28,190 bases of DNA, taken from the IMG/VR virus record IMGVR_UViG_3300034073_002251, positions 1 to 28,190 of that record. One strand, given 5' to 3'. The DNA comes from a virus. Both the position numbers and the translations under genes were made by a program. Position 1 is the first letter of the stretch; each line of letters opens with the position of its first letter. Below the pieces are notes generated by a model. That model was not told where the DNA came from, searched no databases, and was given only the letters and a program-made list of their open reading frames with translations. This document shows, one piece after another, positions 7,309 through 15,374 of the stretch.

Positions 7309-7788
7309 ATGGCTACCGGCGCATTCTTCGCAGCCTTCGGCTACAAGTTCTATGTGAAGAAGGGGACCACCGCGAGCACGGTTCCCACTTCAGGGTCTGG
7401 CCTGGTCGAAGTGCTGAGCCTTGAGAATGCTGGCATCCAGGGTGCATCCTCGACTACTGAGGTGATCGACTATGGCAGCTCGCAAGGCTTTTCGGCCAGT
7501 CTGGTGACGGGTCAGAGCTACACGATCCCCTGCACGATGAACCTTGACCTGAATGACTCTGGTTACAAGGAGCTGAAGGATGCGGCGCTGAATGCTGCCA
7601 CTGGCGTGACGGTGCAGTGGTATCGGGAATCGCCGGAGATGAGCACCACGGGCGATCCTGAAAAGCACGCCGGCATTGCGTTTGTGACTGACTTCAGTGA
7701 GGACATCCAAGCTGGCAACGTGGCGAAGGTGACCTTTACGCTGACTGGTTACGGGGCTTATACCTGGACGGCTGAGACGAACGTCTAA
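7309..7788 (+). CDS. Major tail (tube) protein
   Basis: The 159-aa protein is read from the ATG at 7309, with an AGGGA ribosome binding site at 7295-7299; an in-frame TTG at 7303 is too close to that site. It begins ATGAFFAAFGYKFYVKKG and shows the beta-sandwich pattern of lambda gpV/HK97-like tail tube subunits: VIDYGSSQGFSASLVTGQSY, IPCTMNLDLND, then a C-terminal AKVTFTLTGYGAYTW strand. Polymerised rings of this protein would form the non-contractile tail tube. It lies just before the tape measure region. Its TAA (7786-7788) overlaps the TAG of the converging gene on the other strand (7785-7787). Confidence 0.85.
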   Translation: MATGAFFAAFGYKFYVKKGTTASTVPTSGSGLVEVLSLENAGIQGASSTTEVIDYGSSQGFSASLVTGQSYTIPCTMNLDLNDSGYKELKDAALNAATGVTVQWYRESPEMSTTGDPEKHAGIAFVTDFSEDIQAGNVAKVTFTLTGYGAYTWTAETNV

Positions 7789-8210
7789 AGCTGACGGCCT
7801 GCTAGAGCCTGCCATTGAGCCCTGAAGAAGGGTTCCAGTGGCAGGTTGTCTAATGCTTTGCCGATCCAGTCGCGTGGGGGGTAGTTCTTGCCGGGGACGC
7901 CACGGAGGATGAAGCCCGCATAGGTCACACCACTGTTGCCCCACGTGAATTCCAGTGTGGTGGCATTGATGCGATTGCGGCGCTGGGATTTGAGAAATGC
8001 CCCAGTGTCCACGATGTCTCGAGGGCTGCCTTCAATGGTGCCGTTTCGGCGGTAGGTCGTGACCGGCCAACTGAATTGCACCAGTTGGATTTCCTCTTTG
8101 AGCTGCTGATCCATGGCCTTGCCATAGGCCGTCATGATTGCAGGAATGCGCAGCTTGAGCTGTGTGCCGTTCCAGCCGGTCAGCTTGTAGGAGACCTTAA
8201 CGCTGACCAT
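7785..8210 (-). CDS. HK97 gp10-like tail completion/connector protein, inverted
   Basis: This 141-aa protein is read from the ATG at 8210 (MVSVKVSYKLTGWNG); an in-frame start at 8237 would overlap the preceding gene by 41 bases. The sequence has the gp10-like layout: an N-terminal helix (IPAIMTAYGKAMDQQL), then PRDIVDTGAFLKSQRR, a strand pair (TTLEFTWGNSGVTYAGFI), and PPRDWIGKALDNLP at the C-terminus. Proteins with DTG-L--S and Y-G--- strands are the usual tail-completion proteins between the head connectors and the tail. It is on the - strand inside an otherwise + strand operon, coupled to the gene upstream of it (14-bp overlap). It needs its own promoter. Confidence 0.75.
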   Translation of the reverse strand: MVSVKVSYKLTGWNGTQLKLRIPAIMTAYGKAMDQQLKEEIQLVQFSWPVTTYRRNGTIEGSPRDIVDTGAFLKSQRRNRINATTLEFTWGNSGVTYAGFILRGVPGKNYPPRDWIGKALDNLPLEPFFRAQWQALAGRQL

Positions 8211-8592
8211 AGATGGCCACCCTGATCCGGTCACCAATGACAGATTGCAGTGTGCTGCCGATCAGCCCTGTTGTGCCATACGGGTGCCGAGCGGCCATGA
8301 TTTCACAGGTCTTGGCAGCTTGGCCAGCAAAGGCAAGGGTGCCTTGAGTGCCGGGTTTGATCCGAGCATCAAGGGCTTGGGGATTGATGGCATACCCCTC
8401 AAAGATTTCGGTGTAGGCCTCAACGCCTGGCAGCTCGGTCTTATCTGGTGAACCTTGCCGCAGGAACGCTGAGATGGTCACATTTTCTGTGGCTGCCGTG
8501 ACGTTGCCCGTAGTGGCATCGGTGACAGTGCCCGCTGTAGGGAGGGCCAGGACGAGGGAAGCATTGGCAAGGGAAGCTAATGCTGATGCCAT
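8197..8592 (-). CDS. Head-closure (stopper)-like protein, inverted
   Basis: This 131-aa protein (MASALASLANASLVLALPTAG) is beta-rich in the middle and includes VTISAFLRQGSPDKTELPGVEAYTE and a terminal VIGDRIRVAIYGQR. Length, beta content and its position directly before a gp10-like gene match phage head-closure/stopper proteins, which plug the connector after DNA packaging. The family call rests mainly on this gene order. It is transcribed on the - strand, away from the tape measure gene 60 bases to its right. The start is the ATG at 8592. A dyad containing GGAAACCTA on this strand (8612-8620) lies 19 bases upstream of the start. Confidence 0.6.
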   Translation of the reverse strand: MASALASLANASLVLALPTAGTVTDATTGNVTAATENVTISAFLRQGSPDKTELPGVEAYTEIFEGYAINPQALDARIKPGTQGTLAFAGQAAKTCEIMAARHPYGTTGLIGSTLQSVIGDRIRVAIYGQR

Positions 8593-8611
8593 CGTCTACA
8601 CGCCTGTGGCA

Positions 8612-8629
8612 TAGGTTTCCGGCAACCTA
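8612..8629. promoter_or_regulatory. Dyad between the divergent stopper and tape-measure genes
   Basis: TAGGTT (8612-8617) and AACCTA (8624-8629) form a perfect 6-bp inverted repeat around TCCGGC. Each arm presents a GG(A/C)AACCTA element to one of the two divergent genes: GGAAACCTA on the - strand, GGCAACCTA on the + strand. The same nonamer occurs before two more genes (18173, 18586). It may be an operator or part of phage-specific promoters. Confidence 0.4.
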
Positions 8630-8651
8630 GAGGCAGTGAAAGAGAGGGGCA

Positions 8652-10574
8652 GTGGCAGACTCGCTTGGGCAAGCGGTACTGACGCTGACCGTTGACGATA
8701 AGCAGTTCAATGCTGGTCTGAATCAGGCAAAGCAAAAGGCTGAGGGTGCGTTTGCCAGTGTCAAGGGCCCCAATCTTGGCGGTGCATTGGGAGCGATCAC
8801 CACGGGGTTGGCAGGTGCTGCGGTGTCTGCTGCTGCTGTTGGTGCTGCAGTAGCGGGCATCGGCTTTGCAGCAACGCAGTCTGCTGGACAGATACAGAAG
8901 CTGACAGCTGCCTTTACTGGCCTGACTGGTTCTGCTGAAGCTGCTGGGCAACTGCGTCAAGCATTGTTTGATCTGAGCAAGACGACACCATTCAAGAATG
9001 AGGAGATCCTGCAGTCTGCTCAGCGATTCTTGGCTGTGGGTGTCAGCGTTGAAAACTTGAATGGCACCATCAACCGTGTGGGGGCCATTGCAGCGCAGTC
9101 TGGCCAGTCGCTTGAACGTTTGGCATTGATCTATGCCCAGGTCTATGCCAAAGGCAGGCTGCAAGGTGAAGAGAACCTTCAGCTGCTTGAGGCTGGTGTT
9201 GACCTGACACAAGAGTTGTCGCAGGTGACCGGCTTGTCTGGTCAGGCTTTGCAGGATGCCATGAGCAAAGGGCAGATTGGCATTGATAAATTCAATGCTG
9301 CCTTGGTGCTGGCTACTGGTGATATGAAGGCACTGGAGCTGGCAGGCAAGTCAGTTGATACTCAGTTCAACAATATCTTTGACAATCTTGGCCAGCTGTT
9401 CGGTGGGTTTGCTACGGCTTTAGCCCCGGCATTATCAGCAGCCTTCCGGGTGATCAACGAGGTCTTTGATGCTGCGTTTCCAGACCTTGATTCAATCACC
9501 AAATTCTTTGCCCCGTTGACGCAGGAAGCTCAGCGGTTTGCTCAAGTGCTTGGGGATAGCCCTGGTGTGATTGAAGTAATCGCTGGTGGCCTGCGCAACT
9601 TAGGCGAGGTGGTCATTCAGAATATTGCCGATGGCATTAGCTTTGTTAGCAATGTCTTGGAGAACATTGACCAAGAGAAGTTCATCCAAGGGTTTATCAA
9701 TGCTGAGATCGCAGTTAGGCGGGTCTTTTTGGCTGCGTCTGCGCTTGGTGCTCAGCTGGCCAAGAATGCAGAGCTGTCATTCCGTGCAGTCCGCGATCCT
9801 GGCAAGTTCTTTCAGGACATCACCAAAGCTGGTGGCTTTGGCAAGTTTATTGAGAAAGAGTACAAGAATGTTGAGGCCAAGTGGGATGCTTGGGCCAACT
9901 CCGAACCTTTAAAATTCCCTGATCTTACTGGCGATGGAAGTGATCAGGCAAGCAAGATCGCTGGTGACCTTGACAGCAAACTAGGCGGTGCTGGTGCCAC
10001 CTTGGCCAAAAAGGTTGAGGATGCCGCCCTCAAGCTCAAAGAGGCTGCCATTGAGGGCGCCAATGCCTATGTCCAGGCCATCCAAAGGTTGACCGAATCC
10101 AGAGTGCAGCTAGCTGAGCTACGTGGCAAACCCGAAGGCCTCAACCGTTTCCTGTCTGGTCAAGAGCAGTTTGACCGCACTCGTAACGCCATCATCAGCC
10201 TTGGCCCTGAGCTGAATCAATCCCTCGAGCAAGGGGCCAGCCTGCTCCGTTCTCAAGGTGTCGGCATTGGTCGGGAGTTGTTCGGCAACCTTCGGGCAAT
10301 CTTTGATAACGCTGTCACTGGTCGCAGCGCCAACCAAGAGGGCCTGCTGGCCTTGACCCAATTCATCCGTGACGTACAAGCCGAGCGTGGGGCAGAAGCT
10401 GGTGTGAAGACTGCTGAGCGTGAACTGGCAGACGTACAGAAAGGCTTGATTACCAGCAACACTGAACTGCGGGATGCCGTGGCTGCCCTTGTCCAGAAAG
10501 ACTGGAGCGTCCAGGTCAACCTGAATGGAGACAAGGGCGCATCTGTCATCGGTGATGTCGCAGGAGCACTCTGA
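8652..10574 (+). CDS. Tail tape measure protein
   Basis: This 640-aa protein starts at a GTG preceded by GAGAGGGG. It opens LGQAVLTLTVDDKQFNAGLN and has an Ala/Gly-rich hydrophobic stretch at about residues 40-80. It then contains the tape-measure N-terminal domain signature: FDLSKTTPFKNEEILQSAQR, GVSVENLNGTINRVGAIAAQSG and LALIYAQVYAKGRLQGEENLQ-LLEAG. Downstream are long helical segments and another hydrophobic patch near residue 245. These proteins set tail length and can insert into the host membrane. At roughly 1.5 A per residue the tail would be about 95 nm. It lacks a fused lysozyme or peptidase domain. It lies left of the distal tail genes, with an ATGA overlap. Confidence 0.9.
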   Translation: MADSLGQAVLTLTVDDKQFNAGLNQAKQKAEGAFASVKGPNLGGALGAITTGLAGAAVSAAAVGAAVAGIGFAATQSAGQIQKLTAAFTGLTGSAEAAGQLRQALFDLSKTTPFKNEEILQSAQRFLAVGVSVENLNGTINRVGAIAAQSGQSLERLALIYAQVYAKGRLQGEENLQLLEAGVDLTQELSQVTGLSGQALQDAMSKGQIGIDKFNAALVLATGDMKALELAGKSVDTQFNNIFDNLGQLFGGFATALAPALSAAFRVINEVFDAAFPDLDSITKFFAPLTQEAQRFAQVLGDSPGVIEVIAGGLRNLGEVVIQNIADGISFVSNVLENIDQEKFIQGFINAEIAVRRVFLAASALGAQLAKNAELSFRAVRDPGKFFQDITKAGGFGKFIEKEYKNVEAKWDAWANSEPLKFPDLTGDGSDQASKIAGDLDSKLGGAGATLAKKVEDAALKLKEAAIEGANAYVQAIQRLTESRVQLAELRGKPEGLNRFLSGQEQFDRTRNAIISLGPELNQSLEQGASLLRSQGVGIGRELFGNLRAIFDNAVTGRSANQEGLLALTQFIRDVQAERGAEAGVKTAERELADVQKGLITSNTELRDAVAALVQKDWSVQVNLNGDKGASVIGDVAGAL

Positions 10575-11323
10575 TGACCGTCACCATTGGCACCTTCAGC
10601 ACTAATGCCCTCACGGCCCAACCCTTCGGCTACGAAGGTGAAGCCCGCACCGGCCTAACAGCTCGCACCTTCCGTGTTGCTGGCCTGCTGACCGCTAGCC
10701 AGTGGCAAGCTCTCATCACTGAATACAACACCTGGCGAAACGCTCGGATCACCGACGAAGACACGCTCAGCAGCGGCACCGTTGGCACCACCGTCAGCCT
10801 GTCCATCACCTCGACCAATGGCCTAAGCGTGACCAGCTTGGCCTGTTGGTTCACTGAGCCTCCCACTGGTGAACAAGCTGGCACCTATGTCTCGGCCACC
10901 ATCACGTTGGTTGATGCTGCGCAGGCCCTGGCAGTGCTGTTGCGCAGTCAGGAGAAGTCAAGGCAGGAATCTGAAGCCACACGCCCCAGCCTTGGCACGC
11001 TGACCTTTGGCTCTGCTGTGGTCACCTTGACCGCCCCTGCTGACACCCGGCAGGATGGGCCTTCTGTTGCGCTGACGGCTACAGGCAAAAGCTATGTGAC
11101 CGGCCCGCTGGTGGCGCACAAGATCCGCCAGGTCGAGGGCTTCATCAGCTCTGGCACGTATGCCAACCTGCTCAGCTGGTATGACTCCACTGTCGCCAGT
11201 GTGCCCTCTGCTGGCACGTGGTTCCCGATCAACCCACCCACGGCCACGGCTGAGGTGATCATCACGGGTGGGGTCAAGGCCACAAGGTACAACGTGCAGA
11301 TGACCGTGCTGGAGGTGATCTGA
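10574..11323 (+). CDS. Distal tail protein with two similar halves
   Basis: This 249-aa protein directly follows the tape measure (TGATG overlap at 10572-10576), where the distal tail protein normally lies. Its two halves look alike: FRVAGLLTASQWQALITEYN with CWFTEPPT and VSATITLVDAAQ in the first, and IRQVEGFISSGTYANLLSWYD with WFPINPPT and YNVQMTVLEVI in the second. This suggests an internally duplicated beta-sandwich, as in tail-tip ring proteins. It would bridge the last tube ring and the hub. The central segment around residues 125-140 (RSQEKSRQESEATRP) is a charged linker. The stop overlaps the next start (TGATG). Confidence 0.72.
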   Translation: MTVTIGTFSTNALTAQPFGYEGEARTGLTARTFRVAGLLTASQWQALITEYNTWRNARITDEDTLSSGTVGTTVSLSITSTNGLSVTSLACWFTEPPTGEQAGTYVSATITLVDAAQALAVLLRSQEKSRQESEATRPSLGTLTFGSAVVTLTAPADTRQDGPSVALTATGKSYVTGPLVAHKIRQVEGFISSGTYANLLSWYDSTVASVPSAGTWFPINPPTATAEVIITGGVKATRYNVQMTVLEVI

Positions 11324-13254
11324 TGCCGATTGACATCAGGGCCAACGTGACCTGCAGCCTTGGCACGCTGATCAGTGCCAGTGTCAGTGATGACTATGTG
11401 CAGGGCAGCGGGCTAATCAAGACCAAGGGCAGCTGCGAGATCAGCGGCCTGATCAGTCCTGCGGTGGGCAGCGTGGTCACCTTCAACTACACCAAGAGTG
11501 GCGTCACCCGTTCGGTGCCTAGGAAGCTGCGGGTGCTCTCAAGCTTTGCTGACCCCTACCGCCGCACCACCAAGGTCGAACTCGGCTGCAAGCTGACCTA
11601 CCTCCAAGATCTGAAAGACCGGCTCAAGTGGGATGCCCTTGACGACCCTGAAAATGAGGAGATCACCGAAGCTGAAAGCCAGATCGTCACCTTTCCCATT
11701 AGTGCCACATCAGTTGCTCGAGAATGCCTGACAAAGCTGGGCATCACCGCATCTTCCATCCCACTGACCAACCGCTTCAGTATTCCTGAGTTTGACTTTG
11801 GCAGCGGCTATGTCCAGATCCTGAGTGATCTGCTTGTCTCGGAGTCTTACTGCGGCTACCTCGACTTCAGCGAAACGCTGCAGATCATCAGCCTGGCCGC
11901 TCCACCTGGGACGGGTCCATCATTCGGCACTGACAAGGTGATTGATGTTGGCCCCATCGGTGTTGGCGATCTTGCTGGCGATGCGGTCACCGTCAGCTAC
12001 AGCACCCTCAAACTCAAGGTGCCCGATGGCACTGAGGTGGCCGAGCGTGAAGAAGGCGAAGATTCACCGACCTCCCTGATTCCCCGTAGCTCATCTGGTT
12101 GGGGGACTGATGTTGCCACAACCTCTGCTAGCAGTGTTGCATCTGTGGCCTACACCGCTCCTGATGGCACTGAAATCATTGCCACCTATAACACCAAGAC
12201 CAGCACCAGCGAACAGACAACTTACGCTAAGCGTATCTTCAAAGGTGAAAACCGCTACGTCGTTGTTCGCCGGCAGATTAACGAAGACACAAGCCTGATT
12301 CAAATTGCGGGCAACATTGCATCGGCATACTTAAGCAACGGTAGAGCGTTTGGCAACAGTCAGGCTTCCTCAACCACTGTAGAAACCTTTGACTACGACA
12401 TTGATGGCAACGAAACATTTCGCGAATTGATCCGCACCGGCAGCGCTGCATTCCTGGCCGGTGCAGCCTCCATTGGCTGGGTCTACCCCAATGAGGACGG
12501 CAGCAATACGTTCATCCCAATCCCTACTGGAACGGTCACCTTGGAGCGGACCACCGTCAACAGCTACACCAACGGGGACTATCGCAAGACCATTACCCGT
12601 CGCTTTCAGCCTTGGATTTACAGCTCTGCTGGTCAACAGGCGATTGCTGAAAGCCGTGAATCAACCTCAACGGTTGATGCTGCCAACTCGATCCTCAGCA
12701 CGATCTACAACGGCCTTGTGCTGGTTGATGTGACAGTGAACACCACCCGTTCCGCTCCTGGTGCTGGAACACAGGAGGCCCCTTTGCCTGAGGACATCAA
12801 CAACGAAAATCTGGCCGACTCCAACACGGCAGACCCTGACAACGGTTTCCGCACTGAGAACACAAGCGAGGTCGAGCTGGCATTAGGCAGCCGCACTGCG
12901 ACCCGTCGTATTGAGTTTTCGTTGCCGTATGCCCCTGACGATAGGTTTGTGCGATCTGTCAAATCGGTCAGCCCCACAACCTACAGCTACACCGCTTTCA
13001 GTAGTGACGCTCCAGCCAAGGCCAAGCTGTACGGCACCACACAGAACCGCATCCTGTTTGGCAACCGCAACGGCATGAACATCCAGACCGTGCCCGAGAA
13101 CCTACCGGCTGCACCATTCGGCCCCTTCTACCTGACCGCTAACGGTGTCGTCACCCAGTACCGCACCAACGGCACGTCTTGGACGATGGATTCCGAGGGG
13201 ATCGTTGCTTCTACTGATGGCCTCTACTGGGGCGTTGTCGGGAGGACCGCATGA
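11323..13254 (+). CDS. Tail tip/baseplate hub protein
   Basis: This 643-aa protein sits third after the tape measure, the usual slot for the tail hub. Its N-terminus (MPIDIRANVTCSLG) and the segment FNYTKSG... RVLSSFADPYRRTTKVELGC (about residues 50-90), followed by a helical segment with TAISATSVARECLTKLG-like spacing (about 125-145), resemble hub domains of the gp27/lambda gpJ-N kind. The rest is long beta-rich sequence with few motifs, ending WTMDSEGIVASTDGLYWGVVG, as in proteins that carry adhesin attachment sites. The gene is free of frameshifts. Fine assignment is uncertain because hub families diverge strongly. Confidence 0.68.
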   Translation: MPIDIRANVTCSLGTLISASVSDDYVQGSGLIKTKGSCEISGLISPAVGSVVTFNYTKSGVTRSVPRKLRVLSSFADPYRRTTKVELGCKLTYLQDLKDRLKWDALDDPENEEITEAESQIVTFPISATSVARECLTKLGITASSIPLTNRFSIPEFDFGSGYVQILSDLLVSESYCGYLDFSETLQIISLAAPPGTGPSFGTDKVIDVGPIGVGDLAGDAVTVSYSTLKLKVPDGTEVAEREEGEDSPTSLIPRSSSGWGTDVATTSASSVASVAYTAPDGTEIIATYNTKTSTSEQTTYAKRIFKGENRYVVVRRQINEDTSLIQIAGNIASAYLSNGRAFGNSQASSTTVETFDYDIDGNETFRELIRTGSAAFLAGAASIGWVYPNEDGSNTFIPIPTGTVTLERTTVNSYTNGDYRKTITRRFQPWIYSSAGQQAIAESRESTSTVDAANSILSTIYNGLVLVDVTVNTTRSAPGAGTQEAPLPEDINNENLADSNTADPDNGFRTENTSEVELALGSRTATRRIEFSLPYAPDDRFVRSVKSVSPTTYSYTAFSSDAPAKAKLYGTTQNRILFGNRNGMNIQTVPENLPAAPFGPFYLTANGVVTQYRTNGTSWTMDSEGIVASTDGLYWGVVGRTA

Positions 13255-14483
13255 CCACCATCACTGCCCCGCTGACGTCAATCGCACTCGCGGCACCTGT
13301 GCCCGACGTGGTGCGGAGCTGCGTTGTCTCGCAGCCTTCCCCTCCACCGGCCCCCGGCGAAGAACCACCGTCCCCGGTCACAGTCCCCGGCATCTACACC
13401 CCCATCGCGCCGGGCGTCACCTACGCCAACCTCCCGGTCGCGCCGTCAGTCATTGACACCTCACCAGATCAGATGATCGGGTGCATCGTCACCGTTGCTG
13501 ACAACCCCCAAGGCAGGCTTGATGCCCTCTTCCCCTCTGCCGTGGATGGTGATGGCGTCATTGACCGGACCACCAATGACATCTGGGTCTACAACGGCAC
13601 CACATGGGACAACGTTGGCCCTACGCCTGGTCCGACCATCGTTGCCACCGTGGTCATCCCCCCGTGGAACGAAATTGTGCTGGCTGTCGCTCGCACCCGC
13701 ACCAAGCTGACCGTCACCTCTCTGCCCTATGCCCTGACGCTGCTAACTGAGCCCGACCCGATCATCACCAAAACCAAGGTATCTGCTCGCCGTCTGCTCA
13801 AGCCTCAACCCGTTGCCCTGACGCTGGAAGGCCATCCCCCTTACGTCAATGAAACTGTCATCCAGCCGCCAACGGCTACAACTACGCTGATCGGCTTTGC
13901 TCCTGAAATCAGCACTTCGTTTGTGGCGTTAGCTCCATCTGTGGGCTTGCAGCTGACTGCTTTGGCTCCTGTTGCCGTGGGTGGTGGTGCCTCGGTAGTC
14001 CTGCAACCTCCAAGCGCTGATATTGCTGTAACAGCGGCAGTCCCGGCAGTGACAAGCACTATCAACGTTTCGGCCATTACCTACAGCCAGTCGTCTGTGT
14101 GGTCTGGCTCCACAGCGGCCAACAACACCATCATGACCGATGGATCGTTCACGAACACAGGGGCTGCCACCGATCTAGGCACCAGTTCATGGGTGCGTAT
14201 GGATCTTGGTAGCACCAAGGCAGTTGGCAGCGTCGTCATCGGCACTGCCACTAGCAACATCCCCGGCGGATGGACAAAAGCTTACACCGAAAACCTGGAC
14301 GTTGAGTATTCACTGAACGGCACCAGCTGGACAACAGCTTTCAATACCGGCACGTTTGCGGTTAACGGTATCTACACATTCTCAGTAGACTTTTCCGCCC
14401 GTTACATCAGAATCGTCGTTGCGGATGAGTACGTGGCTATTTCTGAGTTCTACGCTCTCGCACCGGGTCAGACCTATCCCTAG
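13251..14483 (+). CDS. Tail fibre with C-terminal discoidin-like domain
   Basis: This 410-aa protein starts at an ATG overlapping the previous stop (ATGA). The first 70 residues are Pro-rich (SQPSPPPAPGEEPPSP). Residues about 75-125 include a IDRTTNDIWVYNGTTWDNVG segment, a small unit frequent in phage tail fibres. The middle holds repeated strands with alternating Thr/Val/Pro, including APEISTSFVALAPSVGLQLTAL-type repeats. Residues about 275-405 read as an F5/8-type C (discoidin) domain: SSVWSGSTAANN near its start, WVRMDLGSTKAVGSVVIGTA in the centre, and ARYIRIVVADEYVAISEFYA at its end. Such domains bind glycans. This is the best candidate for a receptor-binding protein of the tail tip. Confidence 0.78.
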   Translation: MTTITAPLTSIALAAPVPDVVRSCVVSQPSPPPAPGEEPPSPVTVPGIYTPIAPGVTYANLPVAPSVIDTSPDQMIGCIVTVADNPQGRLDALFPSAVDGDGVIDRTTNDIWVYNGTTWDNVGPTPGPTIVATVVIPPWNEIVLAVARTRTKLTVTSLPYALTLLTEPDPIITKTKVSARRLLKPQPVALTLEGHPPYVNETVIQPPTATTTLIGFAPEISTSFVALAPSVGLQLTALAPVAVGGGASVVLQPPSADIAVTAAVPAVTSTINVSAITYSQSSVWSGSTAANNTIMTDGSFTNTGAATDLGTSSWVRMDLGSTKAVGSVVIGTATSNIPGGWTKAYTENLDVEYSLNGTSWTTAFNTGTFAVNGIYTFSVDFSARYIRIVVADEYVAISEFYALAPGQTYP

Positions 14484-14535
14484 TAGGCCGTTACCCTGCT
14501 ACTCGGCAAACTAGGTGCAAAGCTGAACTGCGTTC

Positions 14536-14967
14536 GTGGCTGTCACAATCTCACCGTATAACCACACGGCTGCCCGCTTTGGCAGCGGCGCAAACGCAGT
14601 GGGTGATACCTACAAGCTGATGCTCTGCACGGCGGCCACCTTCAACGCTGCCAACACCACGCTCGCCGGCATCACCAAGACTGAGGTGACCAACGCCAAC
14701 GGCTACACCACAGGCGGGGCCACTCTGGCCAACGTGGCTGTGACCACCGTCACCACCAATGACGCCAAGTTTGACGCTGATGATGTGACCTGGAGCGCCA
14801 CGGGAAGCGGGATCACCGCCAGCTACGCCATCCTCTACAACGACACCGATGCTGATGATCCCCCAGTGGCCTTCATCGACTTCGGCGGTTCTGAGTCTGC
14901 GGCCAGCGGCACCGACTTCCTGATCGTCTGGAACGCCAGCGGCATCTTCACCTGGACGGTTGCCTAA
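14536..14967 (+). CDS. Small virion/tail protein (paralogue 1)
   Basis: This 143-aa protein starts at a GTG at 14536, after a 52-bp gap that lacks a clear Shine-Dalgarno sequence. It belongs to a widespread phage structural type recognised by GDTYKLMLCTA, NGYTTGGATL, ADDVTWSATGSGI, a SYAILYNDT strand, PVAFIDFGG and a terminal WNASGIFTW. Members are small beta-sandwiches found in the fibre module. The next gene shares the same order of motifs, so the pair probably arose by tandem duplication. It shares TAATG with that gene. Confidence 0.75.
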   Translation: MAVTISPYNHTAARFGSGANAVGDTYKLMLCTAATFNAANTTLAGITKTEVTNANGYTTGGATLANVAVTTVTTNDAKFDADDVTWSATGSGITASYAILYNDTDADDPPVAFIDFGGSESAASGTDFLIVWNASGIFTWTVA

Positions 14968-15371
14968 TGGCCATCTCCACCACGATCAGCACCAAGGAAC
15001 TGGAGCGTCAGGCTGCCTTGGTCTTTGAGGGCGAAACCCTGAAGGTCATGCTCTGCCAGGTTGGCGTGACCGGCTACACAGCAGAGAGCACCGTGGCCAA
15101 CTGGCAGTCTGTCGAGGTCAGCGGTGGCGGTTATGCCCGCTATTCCGAGGTCATCGGCACCGGCAGCTACAACGGGACTGCAGGCGTCTATCAGCTCCCT
15201 GCCATTGATGCCGAGTTCACCGCGACGGGTGCTGGCTTCACCTATGACCGCATCGTGCTCTACATCGACGGGGCTACGTATCCGCACTCGGTCATGGTCG
15301 AAGACCCCAATATCGTCCTTCTCGCGGGTCAAGTTCAGACGTACAGAATCGACCTCAGCCAGGATGATTGA
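14967..15371 (+). CDS. Small virion/tail protein (paralogue 2)
   Basis: This 134-aa protein begins at the ATG overlapping the previous stop. Aligned by eye with its neighbour it shows GETLKVMLCQ, SGGGYARYSEV, ATGAGFTYDRIVLYIDG and a final VQTYRIDL strand, keeping the spacing but little identity. Its N-terminus (STTISTKELERQAALVFEG) adds a short helix not seen in paralogue 1. It is likely a fibre-associated structural protein. It ends three bases before the next GTG start. Confidence 0.72.
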   Translation: MAISTTISTKELERQAALVFEGETLKVMLCQVGVTGYTAESTVANWQSVEVSGGGYARYSEVIGTGSYNGTAGVYQLPAIDAEFTATGAGFTYDRIVLYIDGATYPHSVMVEDPNIVLLAGQVQTYRIDLSQDD

Positions 15372-15374
15372 GCT

